Assembly (NCBI RefSeq): GCF_001544475.1
Contig: NZ_FCNW02000001.1
Location: 248,001 to 312,000, forward strand
Length of the DNA: 64,000 nucleotides
Direction: 5' to 3'
Source of the DNA: Caballeronia humi
Lineage (GTDB): Bacteria; Pseudomonadota; Gammaproteobacteria; Burkholderiales; Burkholderiaceae
Shown: positions 1-8,803 of the stretch, one piece after another
How positions within the stretch are numbered: position 1 is the stretch's first letter
How the letters are laid out: the number at the start of each line of letters is the position of its first letter
Notes under the pieces: generated by a model
Databases searched by the model: none
What the model was told of the DNA's origin: nothing
What the model saw: only the letters and a program-made list of their open reading frames with translations
Program-made: the position numbers and the translations under genes

Positions 1-203
1 ATCGACAGGCCGTAGGCCAACAGCCAGAAGAGCGGCACATTCGGGCGCTTGACGAAGAACACCGCCGGGATCGCGGCGAGGGTGAAGCGCAGCGCGCCGA
101 GGAGCATCGGCGGAACACCGTGCAGACCGACCTTGATCACGACGAAATTCACGCCCCAGGCGAGAATCACAACTAAAGCAAGCAGCAAATCCCTCGGCGA
201 CAT
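1..203 (-). CDS. EamA/DMT-family transporter, N-terminal fragment
   Basis: The left window edge cuts this gene; only about 67 N-terminal residues are visible. The reverse strand starts with ATG at 203 and reads MSPRDLLLALVVILAWG, then a second hydrophobic stretch with the GVPPMLLGALRF pattern typical of the first EamA repeat. EamA proteins are ten-helix inner-membrane metabolite exporters (O-acetylserine/cysteine type and relatives). The substrate cannot be inferred from this fragment. The family call is good; the specificity is unknown. Confidence 0.75.
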   Translation of the reverse strand, partial: MSPRDLLLALVVILAWGVNFVVIKVGLHGVPPMLLGALRFTLAAIPAVFFVKRPNVPLFWLLAYGLS

Positions 204-320
204 CGCCAGCTCCGTTTCTTAGGCCTTTTCGGAAACGGCAGTTTAACGGAGGTCTTTGCAGCCGGCTTGTCTGAAACTGCGCCGACGCCCGCTCAAAGCG
301 GACGTCCGCGCGGACCTTTC

Positions 321-590
321 TTACTTACTCTGGCCGTTCTCCGTCCCGGCGGCGCCGCCAGCGGTAGTCTGATCAGGCGTCTTCTTGCCCGTCGACGACG
401 TATGGCTGCTCGTGTGGTGCTTCTTCGACTTGTGCTTCGAGGTCATGCCAGTAGCCGAGTCGTCCTGCGACGGGCCGGCGGTCGGCGCGGCCGTCGCGTT
501 CGACGAGTTGCCCGACGAGGTCTGCGCCATCGCGCCGGTAGCTGCGAAAAGGCCAGCGGTCAAAGCGATCAAAAGCGTGCTCTTGCTCAT
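321..590 (-). CDS. small secreted Ser/Thr/Lys-rich protein
   Basis: An 89-residue protein with a Sec signal peptide (residues 1-22, MSKSTLLIALTAG... ending ATGAMA). The mature part is low-complexity: Ser, Thr, Gly and His plus a lysine-rich stretch (HKSKKHH). No catalytic domain is visible. The start at 590 is chosen because AAGGAG lies eight bases upstream and the signal peptide begins there; the frame stays open upstream, but that extension lacks a ribosome site. Similar short exported proteins of unknown function are common in Burkholderia. It is divergent from the pirin gene. It is probably periplasmic; the function is unknown. Confidence 0.65.
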   Translation of the reverse strand: MSKSTLLIALTAGLFAATGAMAQTSSGNSSNATAAPTAGPSQDDSATGMTSKHKSKKHHTSSHTSSTGKKTPDQTTAGGAAGTENGQSK

Positions 591-759
591 TTTGAAACTC
601 CTTTCAAATTGCTCATTGATGCTGCAAGCGGTAGAGAAACAGCTCAAATCGAACACCGCGCGACCCACCGCGCGGGAAAGCGTGAACGGCGCGGACGCTG
701 CGCCCTGCGGAACCGCCCAGTAGAATCGATCATTCCAGGACTCGAACGCGGCGGACCCC

Positions 760-1659
760 ATGTCTTCGACCATCAACGTGCTTTTGAAGCCTCATCAACA
801 CGACGTCGGCGGTCTCACGGTGCGGCGCGTGCTGCCGGCGCTTGCCGTGCGGACCGTCGGTCCGTTCATCTTTTTCGACCACATCGGACCCGCAACGCTC
901 GTGCCCGGCGCGGGTCTCGACGTGCGTCCGCATCCGCATATCGGCTTGGCAACCGTTACCTATCTCTTCGACGGCGCGATCATGCATCGTGACAGCGTAG
1001 GCTCCGTGCAGAAAATCGTCCCCGGCGACGTCAACTGGATGACCGCAGGCCGCGGCATCGTCCATTCGGAACGCACGCCCGACGAGGAGCGCGCGTCCGG
1101 CCAGTCGATGCACGGCGTCCAGACGTGGGTCGCGCTGCCCGTCGCCGACGAGGAGGTCGAGCCGTCGTTCGAGCATCATCCGGGCGCGACGCTGCCGCAG
1201 ATCGAACGCGACGGCGTCACGCTGCGCGTGATCGCCGGCAGCGCGTTCGGCGAGACGGCGCCGACCACCACGTTCTGCGCGACGCTCTACGTCGCCGCCC
1301 ATTTCGGCGCCGACGCGGAAATCACGCTCGACACCGAGCACGAAGAGCGCGGCGTGTATCTCGTCGAAGGCGACCTGACGATCGACGGCGTGCCGCTTCC
1401 CGGCCAGCAGATGGCGGTGCTGACGCCGGGCGTCGCGGCGACGCTCGCGAGCGCGAACGGCGCGATCGCGATGCTGCTCGGCGGCGCGGCGCTCGACGGG
1501 AAACGCTTCATAGAATGGAATTTCGTGTCGAGCTCGCGCGAGAAGATCGAAGCGGCGAAGCTCGCGTGGAGTGAGCAGCGCATGGGCCATGTGCCCGGCG
1601 AAACCGAATTCATCCCGCTGCCGCCACCGCGCCGCGAGGACAAGGCGCCGGAGGCGTAG
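760..1659 (+). CDS. pirin family protein
   Basis: A bicupin of 299 residues. The N-terminal cupin has the pirin signature: RPHPHIGLATVTY at residues 56-68, HRDSVG at 76-81 and GIVHSE at 99-104. This gives the metal ligands His58, His60, His102 and Glu104, matching the Fe/Ni site of human pirin and of E. coli YhhW, a quercetin 2,3-dioxygenase. The C-terminal cupin is less conserved, as in the family. A TAGAAT -10-like hexamer lies about 35 bases upstream. The cellular role is uncertain: redox-linked regulator or dioxygenase. It is transcribed just ahead of cnoX but separated by 88 bases, so co-transcription is possible but unproven. Confidence 0.9.
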   Translation: MSSTINVLLKPHQHDVGGLTVRRVLPALAVRTVGPFIFFDHIGPATLVPGAGLDVRPHPHIGLATVTYLFDGAIMHRDSVGSVQKIVPGDVNWMTAGRGIVHSERTPDEERASGQSMHGVQTWVALPVADEEVEPSFEHHPGATLPQIERDGVTLRVIAGSAFGETAPTTTFCATLYVAAHFGADAEITLDTEHEERGVYLVEGDLTIDGVPLPGQQMAVLTPGVAATLASANGAIAMLLGGAALDGKRFIEWNFVSSSREKIEAAKLAWSEQRMGHVPGETEFIPLPPPRREDKAPEA

Positions 1660-1747
1660 CCCGGGCGCGAGGACGTGAATATTGAGAAACGCGTGACACG
1701 CCCCCACATAGGCGTGAATCAATGCGCCAAGGATCAAGGAGAACATC

Positions 1748-2596
1748 ATGGATACGACCATCGCCACCTTCGAGAACGACGTCATCAACGCATCGATGCT
1801 CGCGCCGGTACTCGTCGATTTCTGGGCCCCGTGGTGCGGCCCGTGCAAGACGCTCGGCCCGATGCTTGAGCGGCTGGAGGCCGAAGCCGCTGGCAAGTGG
1901 AAACTCGTGAAGGTAAATGTCGATGAAAATCAGGAACTTGCGCAGCACTTTCAGGTGCGCAGCATTCCGCATGTGATCGCGTTCGCGGACGGCCAGGCCG
2001 TCGATCAGTTCATCGGCGTGCTGCCGGAAGGCCAGTTGCGCGAGTTCCTCGACAAGCTCGTCCCCGACGGCGCGGACGCCGAGCGCCGCGCCGCGCATGC
2101 CGCGTGGGAAGCGGGCAACAAGGACGAGGCGATCGATCTGCTCAAGACCGCGCTCGCGATCGACCCCGGTTTCGACGAAGCGCGGCTCGACCTGATCGGC
2201 TGGCTCCTGGCGGAACAGCGCATCGACGAGGCGCGCGAGGAAGACAAGCTGCTGTCGCCGAAGACGACGCAGGGCATCGACGCGCGCTACAACGCGCTGA
2301 AAACCGAGCTCGACGCCGCCGATGCCGCCGCCGACCTCCCTCCCGCCGACGCGCTGATCGACGCGGTCAACCAGAATCCCGACGATCTCGAAGCGCGTTT
2401 CGCGCTGGCGAACCGGCTGATCGCCGGGCGCGACTACGCGGGCGCGCTGGAGCATCTGCTGGCGATCGTCGTGCGCGACCGCAGCTTCATGGACGACGTC
2501 GGGCGCAAAACGATGCTGTCGGTTTTCGAACTGGCCGCGCATCAGCCAGAAGTGGTTTCGCAATGGCGGCGTAAATTGAGTGCGGCGATGAATTAA
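1748..2596 (+). CDS. cnoX: chaperedoxin CnoX (thioredoxin-TPR protein YbbN)
   Basis: A 282-residue cytoplasmic protein. An N-terminal thioredoxin fold with an intact WCGPC at 29-33 is followed by helical TPR-like repeats from about residue 115 to the end. CnoX binds unfolding proteins during oxidative (hypochlorous acid) stress, prevents their overoxidation, and hands them to GroEL and DnaK. E. coli CnoX has lost the first active-site cysteine; here both cysteines are present, so real thiol-disulfide activity is expected. The start has AAGGAGA seven bases upstream. A strong bidirectional terminator follows. Confidence 0.9.
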   Translation: MDTTIATFENDVINASMLAPVLVDFWAPWCGPCKTLGPMLERLEAEAAGKWKLVKVNVDENQELAQHFQVRSIPHVIAFADGQAVDQFIGVLPEGQLREFLDKLVPDGADAERRAAHAAWEAGNKDEAIDLLKTALAIDPGFDEARLDLIGWLLAEQRIDEAREEDKLLSPKTTQGIDARYNALKTELDAADAAADLPPADALIDAVNQNPDDLEARFALANRLIAGRDYAGALEHLLAIVVRDRSFMDDVGRKTMLSVFELAAHQPEVVSQWRRKLSAAMN

Positions 2597-2637
2597 CAGA
2601 CGCCTTTCAAATCAATTATTCGATGCTTTTAAAATTG

Positions 2638-2673
2638 AAAACGGCCGGCCTTTAAAAAGCCGGCCGTTTTTTT
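2638..2673. terminator. bidirectional rho-independent terminator between cnoX and tcdA
   Basis: A perfect nine-base-pair GC-rich stem (ACGGCCGGC at 2641-2649 with GCCGGCCGT at 2659-2667) has an A-tract on the left and seven Ts on the right. It can therefore stop transcripts of both converging genes. Confidence 0.92.
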
Positions 2674-2686
2674 GGAAGCGATTTCT

Positions 2687-3550
2687 TTAAGCTTTTTTCG
2701 CCAGATCGCGTAAAACGTACGCGACCGCGGCAAATCCGAAAGACGCCGTCACACAGACACTCGATCCAAAACCCGCGCAGTTCAATCCGACCGGTCCCGC
2801 GTAGCCCGGCGCCGTCTCCAGATGCTCGGCGTCCTCGCTGATATCGCACGCCGGCGCTTCCGGATAGATCAGCGGCTCGTCGGAATACACGGCGCTCACC
2901 TTGAACTTCGACTTCGGCCCGCGCGGAAAGCCGTGCAGCTTGCGCAACTGGCCGCGCACTTTCGAGAGCAGCGGGTCCTGGATCGTCTGCGCGAGATCGT
3001 CGATGCGGATGCGCGTCGGGTCGAGCTGACCGCCCGCGCCGCCAACCGTGATCAGCGGCTGGCGCCGCTCCACGCACCACGCGATCAGCGCGGTCTTGGT
3101 GCGCACGCTGTCGATCGCGTCGATCACGTAATCGAAGCCGCCGCCAAGGACCGCATCGAAGTTCGCCGGCTCCACGAAATCCTCCACCTGACGCACGTCG
3201 CACGCCGGGTCGATCAGCCGGATGCGCTCGGCCATCGCGTCGACTTTGGCCTTTCCGTAGTTGCCGTCGAGGGCGTGGATCTGCCGGTTCGTGTTGCTTT
3301 CCGCGATGTTGTCGAGGTCGATCAGCGTGATCGCGCCGACCGCGCTGCGCGCCAGCGCCTCGGCCGCCCACGAGCCCACGCCGCCGATGCCGATCACCGC
3401 GACGTGCGCACGTTCGAACGCGGCGAGCGCGGGTGCGCCATATAGCCGCGCGATGCCGCCGAAGCGCCGCGCACGATCGGCTTCCGTGTCGGCGTGTCGA
3501 GCAGACTCGGGCGATGCGGAGTTAAGATTGGAATCAGATGTGGCGGTCAT
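2687..3550 (-). CDS. tcdA: tRNA threonylcarbamoyladenosine dehydratase TcdA
   Basis: A 287-residue ThiF/E1-like ATP-dependent enzyme that cyclises t6A37 in tRNAs to ct6A. The nucleotide-binding glycine loop GIGGVG lies at 54-59, followed by the LIDLDNI strand and SNTNRQ motif typical of E1-like adenylation domains. The C-terminal half carries the PEAPACDIS and GSSVCVTASFGF segments of the TcdA/CsdL family. A Ser-rich 20-residue N-terminal extension precedes the conserved RRFGGIARLYG start. It converges on cnoX and shares its terminator. No sulfur-transfer partner (csdA/csdE) is adjacent. Confidence 0.93.
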   Translation of the reverse strand: MTATSDSNLNSASPESARHADTEADRARRFGGIARLYGAPALAAFERAHVAVIGIGGVGSWAAEALARSAVGAITLIDLDNIAESNTNRQIHALDGNYGKAKVDAMAERIRLIDPACDVRQVEDFVEPANFDAVLGGGFDYVIDAIDSVRTKTALIAWCVERRQPLITVGGAGGQLDPTRIRIDDLAQTIQDPLLSKVRGQLRKLHGFPRGPKSKFKVSAVYSDEPLIYPEAPACDISEDAEHLETAPGYAGPVGLNCAGFGSSVCVTASFGFAAVAYVLRDLAKKA

Positions 3551-3772
3551 AGTGCTCGAAGATAGAGGCGCTTTCCTGAGACAAACTTAAGCGAACGATG
3601 CTCAATGACAACGATAGCGAGCATTGTCTGCAGGATTTCATTGGATTGCGTATTCTGCCTTATCGATCGATTATCGTTCGATGCGCGGGCGGTCATGAAA
3701 CCGTGACCCTGATCAAAAGCACGAACGGCTGCCCTTGGATATACTGGTGCGACTGCAGCGTTTGCTTAAAAA

Positions 3773-4414
3773 ATGACGACTCTCGCCGATCTTCGTAAGA
3801 GTTATACCCTCGGCTCGCTCGACGTAGCCGATGTCGATTCGAATCCGGTTCGCCAGTTCGAAACGTGGTTCGCGCAGGCGCTCGATGCGAAGCTGCCCGA
3901 ACCGAATGCCATGACACTCGCCACTGTCGATACGCGCGGCCGCCCTTCGGCACGCATCGTCCTGATCAAGGGCGCCGACGAGCGCGGGTTCGTCTTCTTC
4001 ACCAATTACGAAAGCCGCAAGGGTCGCGAACTCGCCGACAATCCTGCTGCGAGCCTGCTGTTCCACTGGATCGAACTCGAACGCCAGGTGCGCATCGAGG
4101 GCTCCGTCGTCAAGACGAGCGCCGCAGAGAGCGACGCGTACTACGTGTCGCGGCCGCTCGGATCGCGCATCGGCGCCTGGGCGTCGGAGCAGAGTCAGGT
4201 GCTTGAAAGCCGCGCGGCGCTCGAAGCCCGCGAGCGCGAACTGATCGCGCAATACGGCGACAACCCACCGCGCCCCCCGCACTGGGGCGGCTACCGGCTC
4301 GTCCCCGTCACCATCGAATTCTGGCAAGGCCGTCCTTCACGGTTGCACGACCGTATCGTGTACACACGCGAACGCGCGGGCGGCGAATGGAGCATCGTCC
4401 GGCTCGCGCCTTGA
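3773..4414 (+). CDS. pdxH: pyridoxamine 5'-phosphate oxidase
   Basis: A 213-residue FMN enzyme that oxidises pyridoxine/pyridoxamine 5'-phosphate to PLP, the last step of vitamin B6 synthesis and salvage. Length is near that of E. coli PdxH (218). It has the FMN-binding split barrel ([20 protein letters not shown]) and the C-terminal signature [12 protein letters not shown] then [13 protein letters not shown], whose Arg and His contact PLP. The start has no clear ribosome site (a run of A precedes ATG), but it matches family starts. It is monocistronic, with unrelated neighbours. Confidence 0.95.
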   Translation: MTTLADLRKSYTLGSLDVADVDSNPVRQFETWFAQALDAKLPEPNAMTLATVDTRGRPSARIVLIKGADERGFVFFTNYESRKGRELADNPAASLLFHWIELERQVRIEGSVVKTSAAESDAYYVSRPLGSRIGAWASEQSQVLESRAALEARERELIAQYGDNPPRPPHWGGYRLVPVTIEFWQGRPSRLHDRIVYTRERAGGEWSIVRLAP

Positions 4415-4589
4415 CGACGCTTCGCCCCGCGTAGAACGCGCGGACCATGAAGTGGCATGCGCGCGCCGGCCTCGGGCGGCCGGAGCGCGCGTGTCCCGTT
4501 GACCACATGGAGCGTGTGAAAGCAGCACCGCAGGACGAACATGAAATGCGAGCCTTCCCTTAATTTCATCTAAGCGCGGAGAAACAAGC

Positions 4590-5804
4590 ATGTTCTGGGA
4601 GAAGAAGCTGACGCAGTGGGTGCAGGACGTTCGGGACCAGGCGAACCTTCCGGCGCGTCTTGTGCTGTGGGACGGCCAGCAGCACGACTTCGGAATTTTC
4701 GCCGCGCCGCAGGTCACGCTGCACGTGAGAAGCGCGACCGCGCTGCCCTATCTGCTGGAACCCAGTCTCGACAACCTCGGTGAGGCCTACATCAAGGGCA
4801 AGATCGACATCGAAGGCAAGCTGTCGGACATCATCAACATCGGTTATTCGCTCGCCAAGAGCACCGTCACCAACGCGAGCAAGCTCGCCCGCGTGCGACG
4901 CTACTTCCAGCACTCGAAGGCGTCGGACAGGAAGGCGATCCAGTATCACTACGACGTGTCCAACGAGTTCTACGAGTTGTGGCTCGACCGGAACATGCTC
5001 TATTCATGCGCGTATTTCGAAAACGGCGACGAAGACCTCGACACCGCGCAGCTCAAGAAAATCGACCACATTCTCACGAAGATCCATTTGCAGCCGGGCC
5101 AGCGCCTGCTCGATATCGGCTGCGGCTGGGGCGCGCTCGTGATCCGCGCGGCGCAGAAGTTCGGTGCGAAGTGCGTTGGCGTGACACTCTCGCAGAACCA
5201 GTTCGATCTCGCGACCCGGCGTGTGAAGGAGGCCGGGCTCGAAGGCCAGGTAGAGATCCGCCTGCAGGATTATCGCGATGTCGATGGCACGTTCGACCGC
5301 ATCACGAGCGTCGGCATGTTCGAGCACGTCGGGCGCAAGAATCTGCCGGTGTACTTCGGCAAGATCCGCGATCTGCTGACCGACGACGGCATCGCGATGA
5401 ACCACGGCATCACGTCCACCGATGCGGACAGCGGCGAGACCGCTTACGGCGCCGGCGAATTCATCGATCGCTATGTGTTTCCGGATGGCGAACTGCCGCA
5501 CATCGGTCTTGCACTCGAATCGCTGCAGCGCGGCGGGCTGGAAGCGGTCGACGTCGAGAGCTTGCGGCGGCACTACGCACGCACGCTCGGCTGCTGGGCG
5601 GAGCGTTTCGAGGCGAACGCGGGGGAGGCGAAGCAACTCGTCGACGATGAAAAATTCCGCATCTGGCGGGTGTATCTCGCGGGCTGCGCGTATGCGTTCG
5701 AGAACGACGACGTGTCGATCTACCAGATCGTGTGCCGCAAGGCGGGACGCAGCGCGCAGACGCTGCCGTGGTCGCGCCGTTACATGTACGAGAAGGCGCT
5801 CTGA
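4590..5804 (+). CDS. cfa: cyclopropane-fatty-acyl-phospholipid synthase
   Basis: A 404-residue SAM-dependent methyltransferase that adds a methylene bridge to unsaturated acyl chains of membrane phospholipids, a stationary-phase and acid-stress adaptation. It has a lipid-binding N-terminal domain (1-110), QYHYDVSNEFY at 118-128, and the SAM-binding loop LDIGCGWG at 174-181. The GMFEHVG and FPDGELPHI segments are typical of Mycolic_acid_cyclopropane_synth enzymes. The start is preceded by GCGGAGA. The DUF72 gene begins within or just after its 3' end. Confidence 0.94.
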   Translation: MFWEKKLTQWVQDVRDQANLPARLVLWDGQQHDFGIFAAPQVTLHVRSATALPYLLEPSLDNLGEAYIKGKIDIEGKLSDIINIGYSLAKSTVTNASKLARVRRYFQHSKASDRKAIQYHYDVSNEFYELWLDRNMLYSCAYFENGDEDLDTAQLKKIDHILTKIHLQPGQRLLDIGCGWGALVIRAAQKFGAKCVGVTLSQNQFDLATRRVKEAGLEGQVEIRLQDYRDVDGTFDRITSVGMFEHVGRKNLPVYFGKIRDLLTDDGIAMNHGITSTDADSGETAYGAGEFIDRYVFPDGELPHIGLALESLQRGGLEAVDVESLRRHYARTLGCWAERFEANAGEAKQLVDDEKFRIWRVYLAGCAYAFENDDVSIYQIVCRKAGRSAQTLPWSRRYMYEKAL

Positions 5805-6838
5805 ACGCGACGGTTCCAGGGCTTTTCCCCGACGATGACGACTTGTTCGGCGCATCGGGAGCGCCAGCACGAAAAAACCCGCGCGGCGTGCTGCCCGCGC
5901 CCGTCGCGCCCGAACTCGCCGCCCTCGCGCAACGCCTGCCCGCTGCCGTGCATCTCGGGACATCGACGTGGTCATTTCCGGGGTGGCGCGGCATCGTCTA
6001 CGGCGACGATTATCCGAACGCCAAACTCTCCCGCGACGGCCTGAACGCCTACGGCGCGCATCCGCTGTTGCGCAGCGTCTCGATCGACCGCTCGTTCTAC
6101 GCGCCGCTCCCGCTCGCCGACTACGCGCGCTACGCGGCACAAGTACCCGCCGATTTCCGTTTCATCGTGAAGGCGCCTGCCGCCGTGACCGATGCCGTCG
6201 TGCGCGGCGAGCGAGGCGTCCCAGCCGGCGACAATCCTGCGTTCCTGAACGCACAGATCGCCATCGACGAATTCGTGCGGCCATGCATCGACGGACTGGG
6301 CGCGAAGGCCGGCGCGCTCGTATTCCAGTTCTCGCCGCTGCCGGACGCGCTGATCGTCGAGCCGGCACTGTTCGTCGACCGGCTCGCGGAATTCCTGCGC
6401 GCGCTGCCGCCGCTCGAAGGCGAAACCTGCTATGCGGTCGAATTGCGCGACGCCGTGATGCTCACGCCGCGCTTCATCCGCGCGCTGCGTGACGCGAAAG
6501 TGCGCTACTGCATCGGCGTGCACGCACGGATGCCGGCGATCGAACGGCAGGCGAAGGCGCTCGCGCTCCTCGACGAAGACGGCCTCGGACCGCTGATCAT
6601 GCGCTGGAGCCTGCACAGCGGCTTCAAGTACGAGCAGGCGAAGGCGAAGTACGAGCCCTTCGACAAACTCGTCGACGAAGATCCCGACACGCGGCAAGCG
6701 CTGGCCGAACTGGCCGCGCGCTACGTGTTCGCGGGTCAGCCGGTGGTGGTCGCGGTGAACAACAAGGCGGAAGGCTCGGCGCCGCTCACCTGCTTCGAAC
6801 TCGCGCGCGAGATCGCGGCGTCATGCGAGCGGCGGTGA
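5732..6838 (+). CDS. DUF72 domain-containing protein (YecE-like)
   Basis: A TIM-barrel-like DUF72/YecE protein. The core begins at HLGTSTWSFPGWRG, the hallmark first strand, and ends with VVVAVNNKAEGSAPL, the conserved NNK...GSA motif. The biochemical function of the family is unknown. The given start is a GTG inside the 3' end of cfa with no ribosome site. The first 28 residues up to GLFPDDDD overlap cfa and look non-native, so the real start may be a CTG near 5800 or the TTG at 5843. Translational coupling to cfa is plausible from the overlap. Confidence 0.8.
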   Translation: MPQGGTQRADAAVVAPLHVREGALNATVPGLFPDDDDLFGASGAPARKNPRGVLPAPVAPELAALAQRLPAAVHLGTSTWSFPGWRGIVYGDDYPNAKLSRDGLNAYGAHPLLRSVSIDRSFYAPLPLADYARYAAQVPADFRFIVKAPAAVTDAVVRGERGVPAGDNPAFLNAQIAIDEFVRPCIDGLGAKAGALVFQFSPLPDALIVEPALFVDRLAEFLRALPPLEGETCYAVELRDAVMLTPRFIRALRDAKVRYCIGVHARMPAIERQAKALALLDEDGLGPLIMRWSLHSGFKYEQAKAKYEPFDKLVDEDPDTRQALAELAARYVFAGQPVVVAVNNKAEGSAPLTCFELAREIAASCERR

Positions 6839-7002
6839 AAACCGCGCCGTTTTCGTTGCATCGACTCGGGCGAGAGTGAACTTTATTGAGACGATTCCGC
6901 TAGAATCGAAAGAATTCGCCCATTTTTAAATGACTTCAGCACAGTCCTTCCGACTCATGCGCGACGCGCGGCCGGTCCGGTAGCACACGACACACTCGCC
7001 CG

Positions 7003-7515
7003 ATGAAACGCGCCAAATCCCCGAATTTCGATCCTGCCGCCTTTCGCGGCGCGTTGAGCCAGTTCGCCACCGGCGTAACCGTCATCACGACGCGCGCGGC
7101 GTCCGGCCAGTTGATCGGCATCACTGCCAGTTCCTTCAATTCGGTCTCGCTCGATCCGCCGCTCGTCTTGTGGAGCCTCGCGACCAAATCGGCGTCCATG
7201 CCGGTGTTTCAGGCGAACAGCCACTACGTGGTGAACGTGCTGGCGGCGTCGCAGATCGACTTGTGCAAGCGCTTCGCGACGGTCAAGGGCGACCGCTTCG
7301 CCGGCGTTTCGCACGCAGCGGGCGACACCGGCATGCCCGTGCTCGACGGCGCCCTCGCGTGGTTCGAATGCCACAACCGCAGCCGCTATCAGGAAGGCGA
7401 CCACGTGATTTTCGTCGGCGAGGTGGAGCGCTGCGGCGTGCACGAGGACGCCGCCAACATCGCGCCGCTTGTGTTTCACTCGGGCGCGTTCCACACGCTG
7501 CGATCGGTCGAATAA
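7003..7515 (+). CDS. flavin reductase family protein
   Basis: A 170-residue member of the flavin-reductase (HpaC-like, split-barrel FMN) family. It has FRGALSQFATGVTVITT, then ITASSFNSVSLDPPLVLWSL, then NVLAASQ...CKRFA, and the ending H.GAFHTL typical of these proteins. They reduce free FMN/FAD with NAD(P)H and usually feed a two-component monooxygenase. No monooxygenase gene is visible nearby, so its partner lies elsewhere. A TAGAAT hexamer near 6901 may be the -10 element. The substrate pathway cannot be stated. Confidence 0.88.
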   Translation: MKRAKSPNFDPAAFRGALSQFATGVTVITTRAASGQLIGITASSFNSVSLDPPLVLWSLATKSASMPVFQANSHYVVNVLAASQIDLCKRFATVKGDRFAGVSHAAGDTGMPVLDGALAWFECHNRSRYQEGDHVIFVGEVERCGVHEDAANIAPLVFHSGAFHTLRSVE

Positions 7516-8007
7516 CTACGGACGCGGCTGTTCGATCAACGCAACGGGCACGCCGCCTTCGTCCTTCATCGTTTGCAGGACGATATTCGAGCGGATGTCG
7601 ATCACGCCCGGCGCCTTGTACAGCTTGCTCAGGATGAAATCCGAATAGTGCTTGAGGTTGTGCGCGAGCACGCGCAGCACGTAATGCGTGTCGCCCGTCA
7701 CCACGAACGCGCTCACCACCTCCGGCCACTCCCGCACCGCGGACGCGAACGTCTCGTGCCAGTTTTCCTGGTCGTTGCGCATCGACACGTGGACGAACGC
7801 CTCCAGTTCGATGCCAAGCCGCTCGCGATCCAGACACGCGCGATAGCTCGCGATCACTCCCTCTTCTTCCAGCAGCCGCATCCGCCGCAGACACGCGGAC
7901 GGCGAGAGCGAGATGCGCTCCGCCAGATCCAGGTTGCTGATCCTTCCGTCTTCCTGCAGCACAGACAAAATACGGCAATCCGTTGCATCGAGCGTGAACC
8001 CAGTCAT
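7516..8007 (-). CDS. kynR: Lrp/AsnC family regulator, probable kynurenine-responsive KynR
   Basis: A 163-residue Lrp/AsnC regulator. The N-terminal winged helix-turn-helix ([27 protein letters not shown]) is followed by a RAM ligand-binding/oligomerisation domain with the GDTHYVLRV core. The start has AGGGAGA seven bases upstream. It is divergent from kynB across 135 bases. In Pseudomonas and Burkholderia, KynR is the Lrp-family activator that responds to kynurenine and controls kynBUA; position and family support the same role here. That role is inference from context. Confidence 0.85.
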   Translation of the reverse strand: MTGFTLDATDCRILSVLQEDGRISNLDLAERISLSPSACLRRMRLLEEEGVIASYRACLDRERLGIELEAFVHVSMRNDQENWHETFASAVREWPEVVSAFVVTGDTHYVLRVLAHNLKHYSDFILSKLYKAPGVIDIRSNIVLQTMKDEGGVPVALIEQPRP

Positions 8008-8142
8008 TTTTTAGTCTCCCTGGCCCGTTTCATCGAATTATGTTCTAAGACGGGCGGTTTTGGGTGGTTATTTCGCAAGCACTTTTCAGGGCATGGCGAC
8101 TATGATTTGACGCATACCCACACTTTCCGCCAAGCCCCGCCG
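8008..8142. promoter_or_regulatory. kynR-kynB divergent promoter region
   Basis: These 135 bases between the divergent regulator and kynB should hold both promoters and the Lrp-type operator. The stretch 8030-8110 is AT-richer than the flanks, with TATGAT near 8101 as a possible -10 for kynB. No sharply conserved operator could be picked out by eye. Confidence 0.4.
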
Positions 8143-8772
8143 ATGACACCTCTCTGGGACATTTCCCCTCCGATTCGCCCCGAAACGCCGGTCTGGCCCG
8201 GCGACACGCCGGTCGACATCGAGCGCGTGTGGCGCATGGAAGCGGGTTCGCCCGTGAACGTCGCGCGGCTGACGCTCTCGCCGCACACCGGCGCGCACGC
8301 CGACGCCCCGCTGCACTACGACGCCGACGGCGCGCCGATCGGCGAAGTCGCGCTCGACACCTATATCGGCCGATGCCGCGTGATTCACTGCATCGGCACG
8401 AAGCCGGTCGTGACGCCCGAGCAAATCGCCGATTTTCTCGCCGACGCCCCGCCGCGCGTGCTCCTGCGCACCTATGCGCAGGCGCCGCTCGACGCCTGGG
8501 ACCCGGATTTTTGCGCCGTCGCGCCGGAAACCGTCGATTTGCTGGCGGCAAGCGGCGTGCGGCTAATCGGCATCGATACGCCGTCGCTCGATCCGCAGGA
8601 ATCGAAGACCATGGCCGCGCACCGCCGCATCCGCGCGCATCGGATGGCGATTCTCGAAGGCCTCGTGCTCGATGCGATCGCCCCAGGCGAATACGAACTG
8701 ATCGCGCTGCCGCTGAAATTCGCCACGCTCGACGCGAGCCCCGTGCGCGCGGTCCTGCGTCCGCTTTCCTGA
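8143..8772 (+). CDS. kynB: kynurenine formamidase (arylformamidase)
   Basis: A 209-residue cyclase-family metal hydrolase that converts N-formylkynurenine to kynurenine and formate, step two of tryptophan breakdown. The metal-binding motif [11 protein letters not shown] lies at 48-58 (His48, His52, Asp54, His58). The protein opens with LWDISPPI and contains the GIDTPSLDP motif. ATG at 8143 fits family length (about 210); the frame stays open far upstream, but that part is antisense to kynR. No good ribosome site is visible. It is first of the kynB-kynU-kynA operon, with 31 and 13 base gaps. Confidence 0.95.
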   Translation: MTPLWDISPPIRPETPVWPGDTPVDIERVWRMEAGSPVNVARLTLSPHTGAHADAPLHYDADGAPIGEVALDTYIGRCRVIHCIGTKPVVTPEQIADFLADAPPRVLLRTYAQAPLDAWDPDFCAVAPETVDLLAASGVRLIGIDTPSLDPQESKTMAAHRRIRAHRMAILEGLVLDAIAPGEYELIALPLKFATLDASPVRAVLRPLS

Positions 8773-8803
8773 TTTTCTATAGTGCAATCAACCGGATATC
8801 AAG

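Noticed and set aside
3598..3798. 66-residue open frame upstream of pdxH
   Set aside because: Overlaps the pdxH start by 26 bases, lacks a ribosome site and has no recognisable pattern; more likely the pdxH leader.
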